Origin: Multifurca ochricompacta
Lineage: Eukaryota > Basidiomycota > Agaricomycetes > Russulales > Russulaceae
Assembly: GCA_022496185.1 (NCBI GenBank)
Contig: WTXG01000003.1
Location: 1-64,000 of the forward strand
Length of the DNA stretch: 64,000 nucleotides
Direction of reading: 5' to 3'
Below the pieces are notes generated by a model that searched no databases, was not told where the DNA came from, and saw only the letters and a list, made by a program, of their open reading frames with translations. Of the stretch, positions 49,225 through 60,295 are shown piece after piece (position 1 is the first letter of the stretch; each line of letters begins with the position of its first letter). Position numbers and translations under genes: made by a program.

Positions 49225-50790
49225 TCGTGGCCTTGTGCAGTTTCTCCTCACTCAGTTGTGTTTATAAACGCAGAAATGGCCTTGAATGGGAGTTGTCGGT
49301 GTTTCCGAGTGGATGTGGAATACAAATCGGTGATGCAGCTGGAGGTGCAGTCGAAAAATGGTTCACTTTTGTGCCTCCGAATCACATGATAGCACCTATG
49401 GATGTTCTTGAGGAGAAATTAGTGTGAAGGCTGGAGAATCCAAAGCGCGTTTTTGACACCAGTTCCTCTTAGAACCTCGCGAGATTGGGTAAAGTGCATA
49501 TATTCCTTCTTCTTGAAAGGAGCAGCAAGAAAGGTATTGGGATATAAAGGGGCATGGAGACCGTCACACGCACGGTTCCACGTACATTGCCTCCGGAGCC
49601 AAGGTGGTCATTATAGCTTTGCTGCAGGGTCAACTCCGAGTCAGTAACAGGTAGCACATAGCCGCAAACTCCGTCAACGGAATGCAGCCCACAACAGTCT
49701 CATGGCTAAAGAGTTGTAGACGCCGTGGGTGAAATTGGATGTGAACCTGCTTTGGCCGCCAATAGCTGCCAAGTCTCTGATAAATCCCAATCGACGGGTC
49801 CTAATATAGTCACAGCGTTTGGCTGTGATGCCATGGGAGATCGCCAATCGTTGACAGGCAGCACCCAAAAACGGACTTGATTGGCTAAACGTAAGAATCG
49901 CTCGTCACGACTCCGAATTATGCTGGTGCGATATCTGTCGGACTCGGACTTGAGCCTTGCGAATATAGCAGGGCGCCCAATGAAAGGTATTGCGGCACGC
50001 GTAGACTGCGGAATCTTCAGTTTAGTTTACCAGCGCTGTCCTTCAGGGGATCCAATAATGCCCATTCACGCTCTGACTTCCTTGTTGATTGCGGGCGCCG
50101 GCAATCTAGCCAGACCGACGGTAAGTTCCTGTACCATTGGATAAATGAGATGACCACGTACAATGCCGGCCCAATAAAATGCAAATAAAAACGGATGGAC
50201 ATATAGGACATAATAAAAATAGAAAGCGCTTGCGAGAGTGATCAATATCCACGGCGCCTAGTGTGAGGAACTTCGACTCGAGAGCTGTAGGCCTCTTGCG
50301 GTTCTTCCTGATTCCAACTCGCACTTTCGAGTTCTCTCTCCTAGCGAAGAAACGATAATTTGAAGGGGAGCAATTGAGAAGTCTCAAGCTCACGAAGCAT
50401 CACCCTGGCCCTGGGAACACGACCTCTGGTAAATAATCACGTGATATTACTGTTCCATGCACGTGCACTTTCGAATGGCGCGAGCGGACAATTGACTGCC
50501 TTTGCATGAAATATTTATACTATACTGTTTCTAACGCGGAGCTAGGACAAATAATCCTGATCCTACCTCCTGGCACCTCCTCCCCTCAGTACTTAAAAAA
50601 AAGTGTTGATACCCTGATGTATATATTTCGTGCATTTGTGACAGCGACATTCAAAACAATACCCCGATCTGACATCTATCTAACATCTATTCTTGGGTTT
50701 CTCGTATTACACTCTATCTAGGCTGGATCACGACTCATCGCACACAATGATGAAGGCTTGAATACGCAGCACGGACGGACGTCAAGACAT
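49225..50790. other. intergenic, no gene recognised
   Basis: Several short reading frames exist, but none carries a known motif or joins to another by credible introns. Confidence 0.45.
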
Positions 50791-50794
50791 CAGC

Positions 50795-51330
50795 TTTACT
50801 AATCGGCTTGATCAGAAGACCCATCCAAGCACCATTCTCCCCGTCTGCCATGAGCATCATCACGAGACTCAGCTTGCGATGAATCTTTGTCTTCTCGTTC
50901 TGAGGAGGAAGGGAAAATTCAAAACTCTTGAGGAACGTAGTGATGAGGATCTGCGTCTCAAGGACCCTATGGACATTGCCGACAATCGTAAACATAACAT
51001 ATTGTGTACTGCGCGTGGCGTGAGACAGTGGTGGTCGAAACGATACTCTACGAAAATCGCCAACTGACGCATACGCGGGACCCGCTTGCTAAGAATTCCT
51101 GTATCAGAAGAAGCAAGGAAGTAAGCGCGAGTACTTACCAAAGTTCATCCTATAGCGACTGGTTAGCCCAATATCACTGCGATAAAATTACGGCTCCACT
51201 TACAAATTTCCCCAGATGCCAACGTTGGACTGCCGTACCTCTTCGGATCCAGGAGTCGCTCCGGGTTCCATTCATTGCTATCGTCACCCTACACCTCGCT
51301 CCATTCAGTCACCTATCGACCCCATTCAGT
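50795..51330 (-). pseudogene. cytochrome P450 3' fragment (copy 4)
   Basis: Matches the last exons of P450 copy 3 in the same orientation. It has LETQILITTFLKSFEFSLPP, NEKTKIHRK and GAWMGLLIKPIS. A heme exon (near 51068-51105) reads SSGSRVCVSWRF, where the glycine after the cysteine ligand is serine. The 11-nt exon is kept at 51139-51149. Everything 5' of the PERF region is missing. Homology stops near 51330, where a piece of the bZIP-like gene begins. Confidence 0.75.
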
Positions 51331-51335
51331 CCATG

Positions 51336-51369
51336 CCTGCGCGATGATCGGTTCAAGCGACGCGAGTTC
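51336..51369. repeat. 34-bp patch from the bZIP-like gene
   Basis: CCTGCGCGATGATCGGTTCA and the next 14 bases match 57101-57134 with one mismatch, in the same orientation. At 57 kb this is coding exon sequence. Here it is isolated between a P450 fragment and the shared 3' flank module. Confidence 0.7.
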
Positions 51370-51409
51370 TGCTAGCCCTCCTCGCTAGCCCTCCTCCAAT
51401 TGATAGCCT

Positions 51410-51620
51410 CTATCTACCTGTGGTATACAATTTGGTGTGGCTTCTCAGTGAGAGAGGGGTGTCGATTTCTCAATCACGGGTTTAATATAGGTGACCAGAT
51501 TGCTTAGCTGTAGCCTACCTGAGATGATACATAAGGCTGGGGTTAAAACGTTCCTCCTTTTCTTCTAAATTGGACTGTCGGTAGCATTTCTCTACTTCAT
51601 CCTGTAGGAGACTGTATAGC
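51410..51620 (+). repeat. 3' flank module of the nuclease-kinase repeat (copy 3)
   Basis: The stretch from CCTCTATCTACCTGTGG to AGCATTTCTCTACTTCATCC is a diverged copy of 37290-37510 in the same orientation. Nuclease-kinase copy D follows downstream on the minus strand, so the module again lies at the 3' side of the gene. Confidence 0.65.
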
Positions 51621-51779
51621 GAATAGCTACAGTAATAGAGTCAGCAAAGAAATGCTGTAGCTACAAGTGAAAATGGTACTAACCTCAGTCTTTGTAGTAG
51701 AAGACTGAGGTTCTAATAAATGATTAAATGCGTATAAAGTTATTGGTCCGGGCCGGCATCTTATCCGTGCTGGCTGCTA

Positions 51780-52660
51780 TTCCAACAGGAACTTGATGCA
51801 CATAAGGGAAATCCCCTAGAAGTGAGCGCCATCGAGGGTCAGCATCAATCTCATTTAGGGGGGTGTTCTTCATCCTCTCCATGTCGTTTATGATATGAGA
51901 GCGAAGAATACAAGCAGCTTCAAATGCATTCAACAGGTTCTGTCTGCCATATCTGTTCCCGGACTCCATTGCCATGGAAAGATGTGGCATTAAAGCCACT
52001 AAGCGCGTCTTGGTAGTAAATGTCAATGCATAAAAACCAATGTGTGCTCCTGCAAGGAGATCGGTCTTTGGTTCAACAGAATCAGAATCAACAGAAAGTT
52101 TAGTGCTCACCAGCCACAAGTATGCCCAATGCTGGGAAAAGGAAATGTTTTCGCATGTCTGCTGAGGCATGAGCATTGATTGACTTGGTATAGTAGGCGG
52201 CAAGCTGTATCGATGCGTCCAAATTGGTGGAAGACAACTCATTCTTCACTTCGACTATGATATCTATTGCTTCAGCTTGCCCAAAAGTGTGACCATCCGA
52301 TGTATGTCCACCATGGACATCTCCTGATCTGATTGCATCAAAAAACCGTGTCCCAGAATAACAATCAAAGATCTCATTGAGACCCTTAAGGGTTCTGGGT
52401 GCACGGTCCTTTTCGAGATCATAGTACAGGGACATCATACTGGAAAATTGGTCAATAGCTTTTTCAAAATCAGGCTTGCTTGCAATGGGCTTGGAATCAA
52501 TTGGATCATGGTGGAAACAGGCAAGGAATTGCCCAAACCCATGATATACAAGAGATATAGGGAGGAGATTTGCATCAGTATACGGCCAGTCATTCACAAT
52601 GTGATCATTGGGGTTGTTCTGCACCTTACACACAGTATCATAGTACAAAATGGAAGAGGG
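51780..52660 (-). pseudogene. nuclease-kinase family copy D (nuclease domain only)
   Basis: Encodes the nuclease-like part: LPISLVYHGFGQFLACFHHD, LKGLNEIFDCYSGTRFFDAI and IIVEVKNELSSTN, where E-x-K is kept, then IQLAAYYTKS and HFLFPALGILVAGEH. The linker GAHIGFYALTFTTKTRLVAL follows. It breaks off near 51792, before the kinase part. The 5' header is absent. It is the left arm of a palindrome whose right arm is copy E. Confidence 0.75.
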
Positions 52661-53558
52661 TGCTTCCTGGACCCTTCATCAAGAAAGCACCCTCTTCCAT
52701 TTCACATTATGATTTTGTGTGCAGGGTGCAAAACATTCCCAATGATCACATTGTGAATGACTGGCCATATACTGATGCAAATCTCCTCCCTATATCTCTT
52801 GTATATCATGGGTTTGGGCAATTCCTTGCCTGTTTCCACCATGATCCAATTGATTCTGAGCCCATTGCAAGCAAGCCTGATTTTGAAAAAGCTATTGACC
52901 AATTTTCCAGTATGATGTCCCTGTACTATGATCTCGAAAAGGACCGTGCACCCAGAACCCTTAAGGGTCTCAATGAGATCTTTGATTGTTATTCTGGGAC
53001 ACGGTTTTTTGATGCAATCAGATCAGGAGATGTCCATGGTGGACATACATCGGATGGTCACACTTTTGGGCAAGCTGAAGCAATAGATATCATAGTCGAA
53101 GTGAAGAATAAGTTGTCTTCCACCAATTCGGACACATCGATACAGCTTGCCGCCTACTATACCAAGTCAATCAATGCTCATGCCTCGGCAGACATGCGAA
53201 AACATTTCCTTTTCCCAGCATTGGGCATACTTGTGGCCGGTGAGCACCAAACTTTCTGTTGATTCTGATTCTGTTGAACCAAAGACCGATCTCCTTGCAG
53301 GAGCACATATTGGTTTTTATGCATTGACATTTACTACCAAGACGCGCTTAGTGGCTTTAACGCCACATCTTTCCATGGCAATGGAGCCCGGGAACAGATA
53401 TGGCAGACAAAACCTGTTGAAGGCGTTTGAAGCTGCTTGTATTCTTCGCTCTCATATCATAAACGACACGGAGAGGATGAAGAACACCCCCCTAGAAGAG
53501 ATTGATGCTGACCCTCGACGGCGCTCACTTCTAGGGGATTTCCCTTATGTGCATCAAG
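51792..53558. repeat. head-to-head palindrome, arms of about 870 bp
   Basis: 51792-52665 is the reverse complement of 52685-53558 with scattered mismatches. The centre is ATGGAAGAGGGTGCTT (52650-52665), 19 bp of unpaired sequence, then AAGCACCCTCTTCCAT (52685-52700). Arm ends are symmetrical about the centre. Outside the left arm the sequence diverges at once after TTCCTG. Confidence 0.88.
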
Positions 53559-54195
53559 TTCCTGCTATTCCTGGCCCCGGAATGTTCAACTTTGAGATTG
53601 ACGGGGAAGTATTTCAAGGTGAATATAGAAAGCAATATCCGAATCGATTCATCTACTTGGCGACTGCCACTGACTTGGAAGACAAACGCTAGGTGATCGT
53701 CAAGTTCACTCGGCGATACTTCCGAAAACTACATGAATTCTGTGCGGAGGAGGGTCGTGCACCCAAACTACTAGGTTATGGGAATGCTCCTGATGGGTGG
53801 CACGTCGTCGTGATGGAGTGGATCAATCATGAAGAATCCGATCTGAAACATTTCTCACCAGAATACCTTGAGACGTGGTCGAAGGACCTCAGGCGGTTGG
53901 TGAACGAATTTGATGAAAAGGGATGGGTGCATGGGGACCTTCGAGAAGTGAACATGATGATCAGCAAGAGGAACCCTGAAGAGATCATGTTGGTAGATTT
54001 CGATTGGGGTGGGGAAGTGGATTCTGGACCGCTATACTATCCGACTTCTCACATTTCCCGGACTTGACGAAGGAATTGGATTGGAATGATTTATCGATTA
54101 CGAAGGAACATGATTCCTTGGTGCTAGAATGTGGGTTAAGCAACCTGCGGAGAGAGGAAAAGTTGGAGGTGCGGAATAGATCTGGTTGTATTTGA
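52690..54195 (+). pseudogene. nuclease-kinase family copy E (nuclease plus kinase)
   Basis: The same nuclease-like part as copy D in mirror orientation (IIVEVKNKLSSTNSDTSIQL, PALGILVAGEH), then the linker to VPAIPGPGMFNFEI and the kinase part FTRRYFRKLHEFCAEEG, HVVVMEWINHEES, GWVHGDLREVNMMISKRNPE and MLVDFDWGGEVDSG. A stop codon (TAG at 53690-53692) replaces the lysine codon of the DLEDKHKVIVK segment seen in copy A, cutting the kinase from the nuclease. The C-terminal frame changes near 54055. The header domain is missing. Both catalytic motif sets are otherwise well preserved, so decay appears recent. Confidence 0.75.
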
Positions 54196-56970
54196 TCACC
54201 CGAGTCTGACGATACACGTCCCTCGCTGATCTAGACTCGGATGGATAGAAGTTGAGATATGTCAATAATTGTCAGCATAAGCAGAAGCAAGGTCGGATAT
54301 GAGACGTGTTTTGTATTCAATATCGCGTGAACGAGGTACAGTACATCATGGATACAGTAGGATGGAGTAGAAAAATGCTACCGACAGTCGAATTTAGAAG
54401 AAAAGGAGGAACTTCTTCTGCGGCTCTTTAACATAGGTGACTAGATTGCTTATCTCTAGCCTGCCTCTGTCGATGATACATAAAGCTGGGGTCAAAGCCT
54501 CCTCAGTAAACACATAACTGATTGAGAAATCGACACTCTTCACTGAGCAGCCACGCCAAATTGTATATTACAGGTCAATAGAGGCTATTATCTCCAACTT
54601 TGTGCCCCTCCCTTTTTTTTTTGTTTTTTTCCAGTTGGAAAAATATAAAACCGTAAGTGCACGATCGCTTGAAAGGAGAAGAATAAAGGAAAAATTTGTA
54701 AGACGATGACGGACTTATGTTTGACGCCGTTCTGTGGGTGAAATGAGGGGTAGAAAGTTCTTCCAACGTTTTACCCGACAAAGTTTGGCCTCATCTTGCC
54801 CATGCCCGTACCCGTGCCCGTGTGCCCGTCCATCTCCCTTTCCTTTCCTTTGGCCCCTGCGTGTGTAATGAAAAAGAAAAGAGAGAGAGAGAGAAAGAGA
54901 GAAAAGAACACAACAAATAAAATCTGGGGTAATGATGATCGGTGGCGGAAAACCCAAACGTGTATTAACACACTAAGCTAACTAAGTGTACACCGCCGAC
55001 CCCTTCCTTCCTTCCTTCCTTCACCACCCGCGACGTAACTTACATCCTAGCTCTAACGATCAGAAGCGCATTGTGTTGTTCTTTTTTTTTTTTTGTTTCT
55101 TATTCGGTAGGTACAGGCGGAGAATGGGGGGGGAGGGGGGTTCATGTAAACGAACCCGATAGGAATGAAAAATGACGAAATAACACCTCACAGAACAGAA
55201 TGAAATACAACCCCCCCTTATCAACAGGATACCGGAGATATGTGTGCATGCCATGACGTTTCTAAATAGATAAGTTTAAAGTGCGTAAAGGTTGCTCCTC
55301 TCCTACCCCCCAAAAAAAAAAGTACAAATGAATAATATGGACAGGCAGAAAATGGATTTAGAAGATTTTCACGGAGAATCCGGGATTTTTTTTTTAAAGG
55401 GTGTTTGTTTTTTTTTTTTTTTGCGTCAACGGTTTACGTTCGTCGTTCCAGGGTTAACAATAACATCGGGTACGGTTGGTGATGGTTGAGCAGGTGCGAC
55501 ACCCCATTCGGGCAAGCCTTTCGGTCTTTCGATACGCCTAGGTTCCCATTCTTCCTGGTTCCCCGCGCTTAATTTCTACCCGAAAAAAAACAAAACAGGG
55601 GAGGGGGGGAAACTAGGTTTAGAAACTGACCACCAAACACGAGGACATGAAAAAAAAAAAAAAAAGGGGGGGGGGGATGAGTAAAGAAAAAAATAAAGGA
55701 AGACTGACGAAATATTCCTCTCGAACGTCAAACCTCTTTCGATTTTTGTTGAGACCGAGTTCCTGTTCACGATTCATCTGCCCCCACAAGTGTGAGGAAA
55801 TAAAGTAAATGTGGGGGTAAATGTAAAACAACGCACCTGAGTGACTTTCTGGTTATGCAAGTCATATCGTGTCTGCGTGAAGGTCTGCAAACCAAAGGAT
55901 GCACCAACCATCACAAGCAAGAATGGAATGCCGAATAAACCAGGGTATTTCTTTAATCGTCTATGAAGGGGGGGTTTATTCAACGGTCTAGAGGTGAATG
56001 CTGGCATAGCTGTTGTGTGCGATATGTGTATGTGTGTGTGTGATGCGTACGGAACACCGGACCGAGTTATCTTCTCAATTACAAAGGGAATATATATATA
56101 TACAGATATACAGATATACAGAAGTCAGGGGTGGGGGAGTAGTGAGGAGCGTTGCGTTGCGCCGCCTCATATAAGAGAAATTCGTGGTTCGCGGGACAAG
56201 TCCTACTATACAAAAGAAAAAAGAAGATGGGTGGAAAAGGAAAGGAAGAAGGAAAGTATCCTCGCGCCCCGCAAATATCATAATCATAGGGTGGACTAGA
56301 CTAGACTAGACTGGACTGGACTAGACTTGCTCTGCTCTCCTGGCCCTCTTTAGCCCTAGCCCTAACCTACAATATACACAACACAACACATACACAAAAA
56401 TCGCTATCCTCGCTGCTCCAATCGTCCAACGACGCCCTCCGCCTCACCACGCGCCTGCCCAAGTTCCGGGTCGATAGCTACCGCTGCGGTCACGGCAACA
56501 GCCCCCGCACCGTTAGGAACCGCTGCCTTGTTGGAGATCTGCTCCGTACCCAGATGCGGATCGATCCCGTCAGCGGGCGTCACACCGGGTTGTTGTTGTG
56601 TAGGCGCGAATGAGCGGAAGGGTGAGGGCGCGACGAGCGAGCGGTGGAAGCGTGCGCGGAAATCGTTCGCCTGAGGCGGGTCACCAGTGGTGAACGGTTG
56701 CGCTCCTGCCGCTGCTGCTGCTGCTGCTGCTACTGCAGCCGCAGCCGCCGCAGCCGCTTGAGCATCGTTCATGTCGACTGCGGTTGCATACGGTGAAGGA
56801 GGGGGAGGTGCCTCGCCGAGCGGATGACCATCGGATGATTTGCCTACGCCTGCCGCTGCCTGCGCTTGTTGTGCGTAATGTAACCGGCGCTGCAAGTAAT
56901 AGGGAAGAGGAGGAAGAGGAAGAGGGCAGGACAGTGAGAAAGCGGGATTTCGCGTGTATTTTGGTTTTGG
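53897..56970 (-). repeat. arm 2 of the large inverted segmental duplication
   Basis: Reverse complement of 35440-37978, and the more complete arm: it holds the kinase tail of copy E, the 3' flank module (54195-54590), microsatellite-rich spacer, intact COX16 and the end of the bZIP-like gene. The outer end lies in that gene's last intron. Confidence 0.85.
55426..56007 (-). CDS. COX16: cytochrome c oxidase assembly protein COX16
   Basis: Small inner-membrane protein needed for complex IV assembly. Three exons join: the first (from 56007) gives MPAFTSRPLNKPPLHRRLKK and the membrane segment FGIPFLLVMVGASFGLQTFT, then QTRYDLHNQKVTQ. The second gives NREQELGLNKNRKRFDVREE and YF. The third gives KLSAGNQEEWEPRRIERPKG, LPEWGVAP and ends TTNVNR before the stop at 55426. 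The charged RYDL...KFD.REEYF and W.PKRI.RP motifs are the family signature. The second intron carries long C and T runs. This is the intact copy of a duplicated pair. Confidence 0.9.
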
Positions 56971-57661
56971 TTTTTGGTTATTTAGGGGTAATACATTGCG
57001 CGCGCGAGGGGCATGAGTATATATATATATATAACGTGGTGTCATGGGGGGGTTGAACAGGAATTAGTAGGACATACCTGGTGATCCCATTGATCCCAGG
57101 CCTGCGCGATGATCGGTTCAAGTGACGCGAGTTCCTCGTTCGTCATGGAAAGCGTTCGAAGGATATGTTGCTTCAGTAACGGGGCGCACGAAAAAGAAAG
57201 CAGCAACGTCGACGCGAACGTTTGTCCACCATGATGACCAGGTGGGAACGTCGGGTCAGGTTGACCGGGCATCGGTTGCTGACCTAAATCATGTTGCAAC
57301 GCGCCGAATGGCGCGCCTTCGGCAGCCGCCGCAGCCGCAGCCGCAATACGATATTGCATCTCCTCTAAACCCTGTACCCCTCCCAACTCGTTTCCCATGT
57401 CGAGTCCAAGCTCGCGCAATTTCTTCTGCTTCGCGAGAGCGCGGTGTTTCCGTTGTCGTTCTCGCGCGGCGGTCCGTACGCGTTCGCGACGTGAGAGTTC
57501 GGCAGCGGACAGTTCACTATTGGTAGGCGCGAAGGGTTCCGTGGTCGGTATGAGGGCGGATGGTGTAGGACCGGTCGGGAGAGATTGTTGAAGGTGTGTG
57601 ACAGCTGCAATGACGGGTGGTGGTGGTGGTGGTGGCGGGGTGGGTGATGTTGTGGTTGTGG

Positions 57662-57692
<31 letters not shown>

Positions 57693-57948
57693 GATTGTTG
57701 CTGTGATTGTTGTTGTTGTTGTGTTGTTGTTGTTGTTGTTGTTGCTGTTGTACCATAGCTATACCTACCAGACCATTTTGGAGGGTAGCGTTACGATCGC
57801 GTTCGCGCTTTCGTCGTTGCCGCTCTGCGGCCTTTTCCCGCTTATGTCGCTGGCTAGGAGACTCATTTTCACGTGGGCGCTTTCCTGACGATGTCGGCAT
57901 TGCTGGTAGAGTGTTTTGGGGTGTTGAAGGTTGCAATGCAGGGTCCAT
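56404..57948 (-). CDS. bZIP-like / basic-region protein with Q, H, N and A tracts
   Basis: Possible transcription regulator. The start at 57948 gives MDPALQPSTPQNTLPAMPTS, then SQRHKREKAAERQRRKRERD, a highly basic segment. After a CAA/CAC repeat region comes a second basic stretch, ELSRRERVRTAARERQRKHR followed by ALAKQKKLRELG, which resembles a bZIP basic region. Then comes a helical region with alanine runs (EEMQYRIAAAAAAAAEG) and LSMTNEELASLEPIIAQAWD. An intron from near 57076 to near 56890 leads to the last exon, which has a long alanine tract and ends AIDPELGQARGEAEGVVGRL. Reading frames before and after the CAA repeat differ; an intron from about 57766 to 57605 would reconcile them. The family is not certain. 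Confidence 0.6.
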
Positions 57949-58342
57949 GGGAGTGGTAAGGAACAATTTATTGATTGGAAAAACACTGGCAAGAGTCTGG
58001 TCACCGGCTTGATGATCAGCTCAGTCTCACAGTCTCTTTGCTCTTTTGCTCTTTGCTCTTTGCTCAGTGCAGTGCTTTTTTTTTTGAATTGAAAGGGGAG
58101 TCGAATGGGTGACAAGGTCGTGACGGATGAGTGACGGTAAAAAGGTGAATCGCTGTCACATCGCCTTTTATAACCCCAACAAACCAAAACATGCCGTAAG
58201 TACATAGCACAGCCACCCGTGATCAATAATCGCATCCCTCACAATCACATCACACAACTGCCAACTGCCAACTATCTACTTATTCTTATTCTTATTCTCT
58301 ATATAATATAACACTGGAACTGACACACTGCCTTCCATCTCC

Positions 58343-60295
58343 TTATTTCTTAATCATATTTTCCCTTCCAGGTCCAACTCCGATCCATTCTATCGGTACC
58401 TTTAGACATTCTTCGATGAAAGTTACATACTTCTTGCAATTCCTGGTAAATCTTCATACGACGACACGGCTGCAATTGACGTCTTCCAACCTGGAAAGGT
58501 AACATATGACACCTCGACTTTTGTCAGCGTCTCCAGATTGGCTGTACCCAATCCACCACAAAAATTGAGAATTATAGTTTTGACGTAACAATATGTGGTC
58601 ATCAACAAACTAACCTGGGAAGCCAAGGAGTTCCTTCCCGTCAACGAGATATTTCACAGCGACTTTGATTTCTTCAAGATCGTCCAGAACATCCAGTTTC
58701 GTCAGGTTGAGAGCATCATAACCATTGATCAAACACGAATGCTTCATCACGATAAGATCAAGCCACCCGCAACGCCTGCGGCGGCCGGTCGTTGTGCCAT
58801 ACTCGCATCCGACCTCTTGAAAGTGCACTCCCGTTTCCTGAGGAGTCCCGTTAGCGATTGTGAGAATTTATTGTTAGAGAATAAATATGTGGGAGAAATG
58901 GAGGGGAAGTGGGCGCGTCACGTACGTTGAGTTGCTCAGTCGGGAATGGCCCGCCACCGACACGGGTCGTGTACGCTTTGATAACCCCGATGACCTTTCC
59001 GATACGACGCGGCGGGATGCCAAGACCGGTACTCACTCCCCCGATAGTCGTCGAACTGCTCGTCACGTATGGATACGTCCCGTAATCGATGTCGAGCATC
59101 AACGCATTCGCTCCCTCGACAAGGATGCGCTTTCCAGCCGCCAGCGCCTCATGTAAATACACGACGCTATCAGTGACGAAAGGGCGTAACCTTTCCGCCA
59201 ATCCCTATTTAGGGGGGGCAGAGTAATTTTTTTTTTTAATTAAAAAAAAAGGGTGACGTCTTTGAAGGGGGGAGGGGGAAGGGGTGGGGGAGGTACGCTG
59301 GGCGCGCTCGAGATTCGCTTACCTTGTAGCGCTCAATTTCTCCCTCGGTGTCATATTCGAAATAACCGTAACGTTTATACCGCCCTTCAACGATCTTGCG
59401 GAATTTGTCTGCGAAAGCGGGATCGAAGAGATGGTGCACGCGCAGGCCTGAGCGCGACGCTTTCGCAGAGTAAGCGGGGCCGATGCCTTTCTTGGTAGTG
59501 CCGATGCTGATCCAAAAAAAAAAAAAAAAAATAAAATAAGATCATAGTCTTTTCATTAGCGACAGCGAGACGTGACACGATAGAACCCAACGGAGGGCGC
59601 GCACGATGACCCGCCTAGCTCGACCTCTTTCAGCCCATCGACAATCTGGTGAAAATCGAAAACGAGATGTGCGCGATCGGAGATGAACAGTCTGTTTGAA
59701 CAATCGAGTCCTGTTTTGCAAAAAAAAAAAAAAAAGCGTCAACAAGGGGGGCTTCTTATCCCCAATTTTTTTCGTTTTCCACACTGATGAGTGTGCGCGC
59801 AAACAAAAAAACCAGCCGCTGACCTTGGGCCCGTAGAGTGTCGAACTCTTCAAAGAACGATGGGAGGTGCACTACTACACCAGAACCAATGATACCCGTG
59901 ACCTCCTTGTTGACCAGTCCTACAAGCAGCAAGCCTCAAAAGGGGACAGGAAGGTTGAGAGGAAAAATTTGTGGAGATTGTGACGTACCACTCGGTAAAA
60001 GATGGAAGGCAAATTTTGTCTGTACATGGTCAAGTCCGATGGGCGCGATGATGGTGTGCCCAGCATTGTTTCCACCCGCGAAGCGCGCGCAGATGTCAGT
60101 GTGAGCCGATAATATATCCACGAGCTTTCCCTTTCCCTCGTCACCCCATTGAGCTCCAAGGACGACTGTCACTGCACGCGCCAATCACAGATTGCCCAAT
60201 CGACAGTTCGGAATAAGCTCATATCAAAGGGACAAAGAAAAGAGGGGGGAAGTAAGGGAGGGTAAGGGGTAAGTGCACGTTAACGCACCGCTCAT
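58343..60295 (-). CDS. ADE12: adenylosuccinate synthase (apparent frameshift near C-terminus)
   Basis: Joins IMP and aspartate with GTP, the first step to AMP. A 7-nt first exon (60295-60289, ATGAGCG) splices over 117 nt to [20 protein letters not shown], the GTP/IMP loop. [87 protein letters not shown] and [20 protein letters not shown] follow in order. All catalytic blocks are present. The frame ends at 58423 after [11 protein letters not shown]. One extra A there would continue into [20 protein letters not shown] and PGRENMIKK, the conserved end, with a stop at 58343. A sequencing indel is the simplest cause in an essential enzyme. Confidence 0.9.

Noticed and set aside
57598..57888. Valine/leucine-rich membrane protein on the plus strand
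   Set aside because: It is the reverse strand of the CAA/CAC repeat in the bZIP-like gene.
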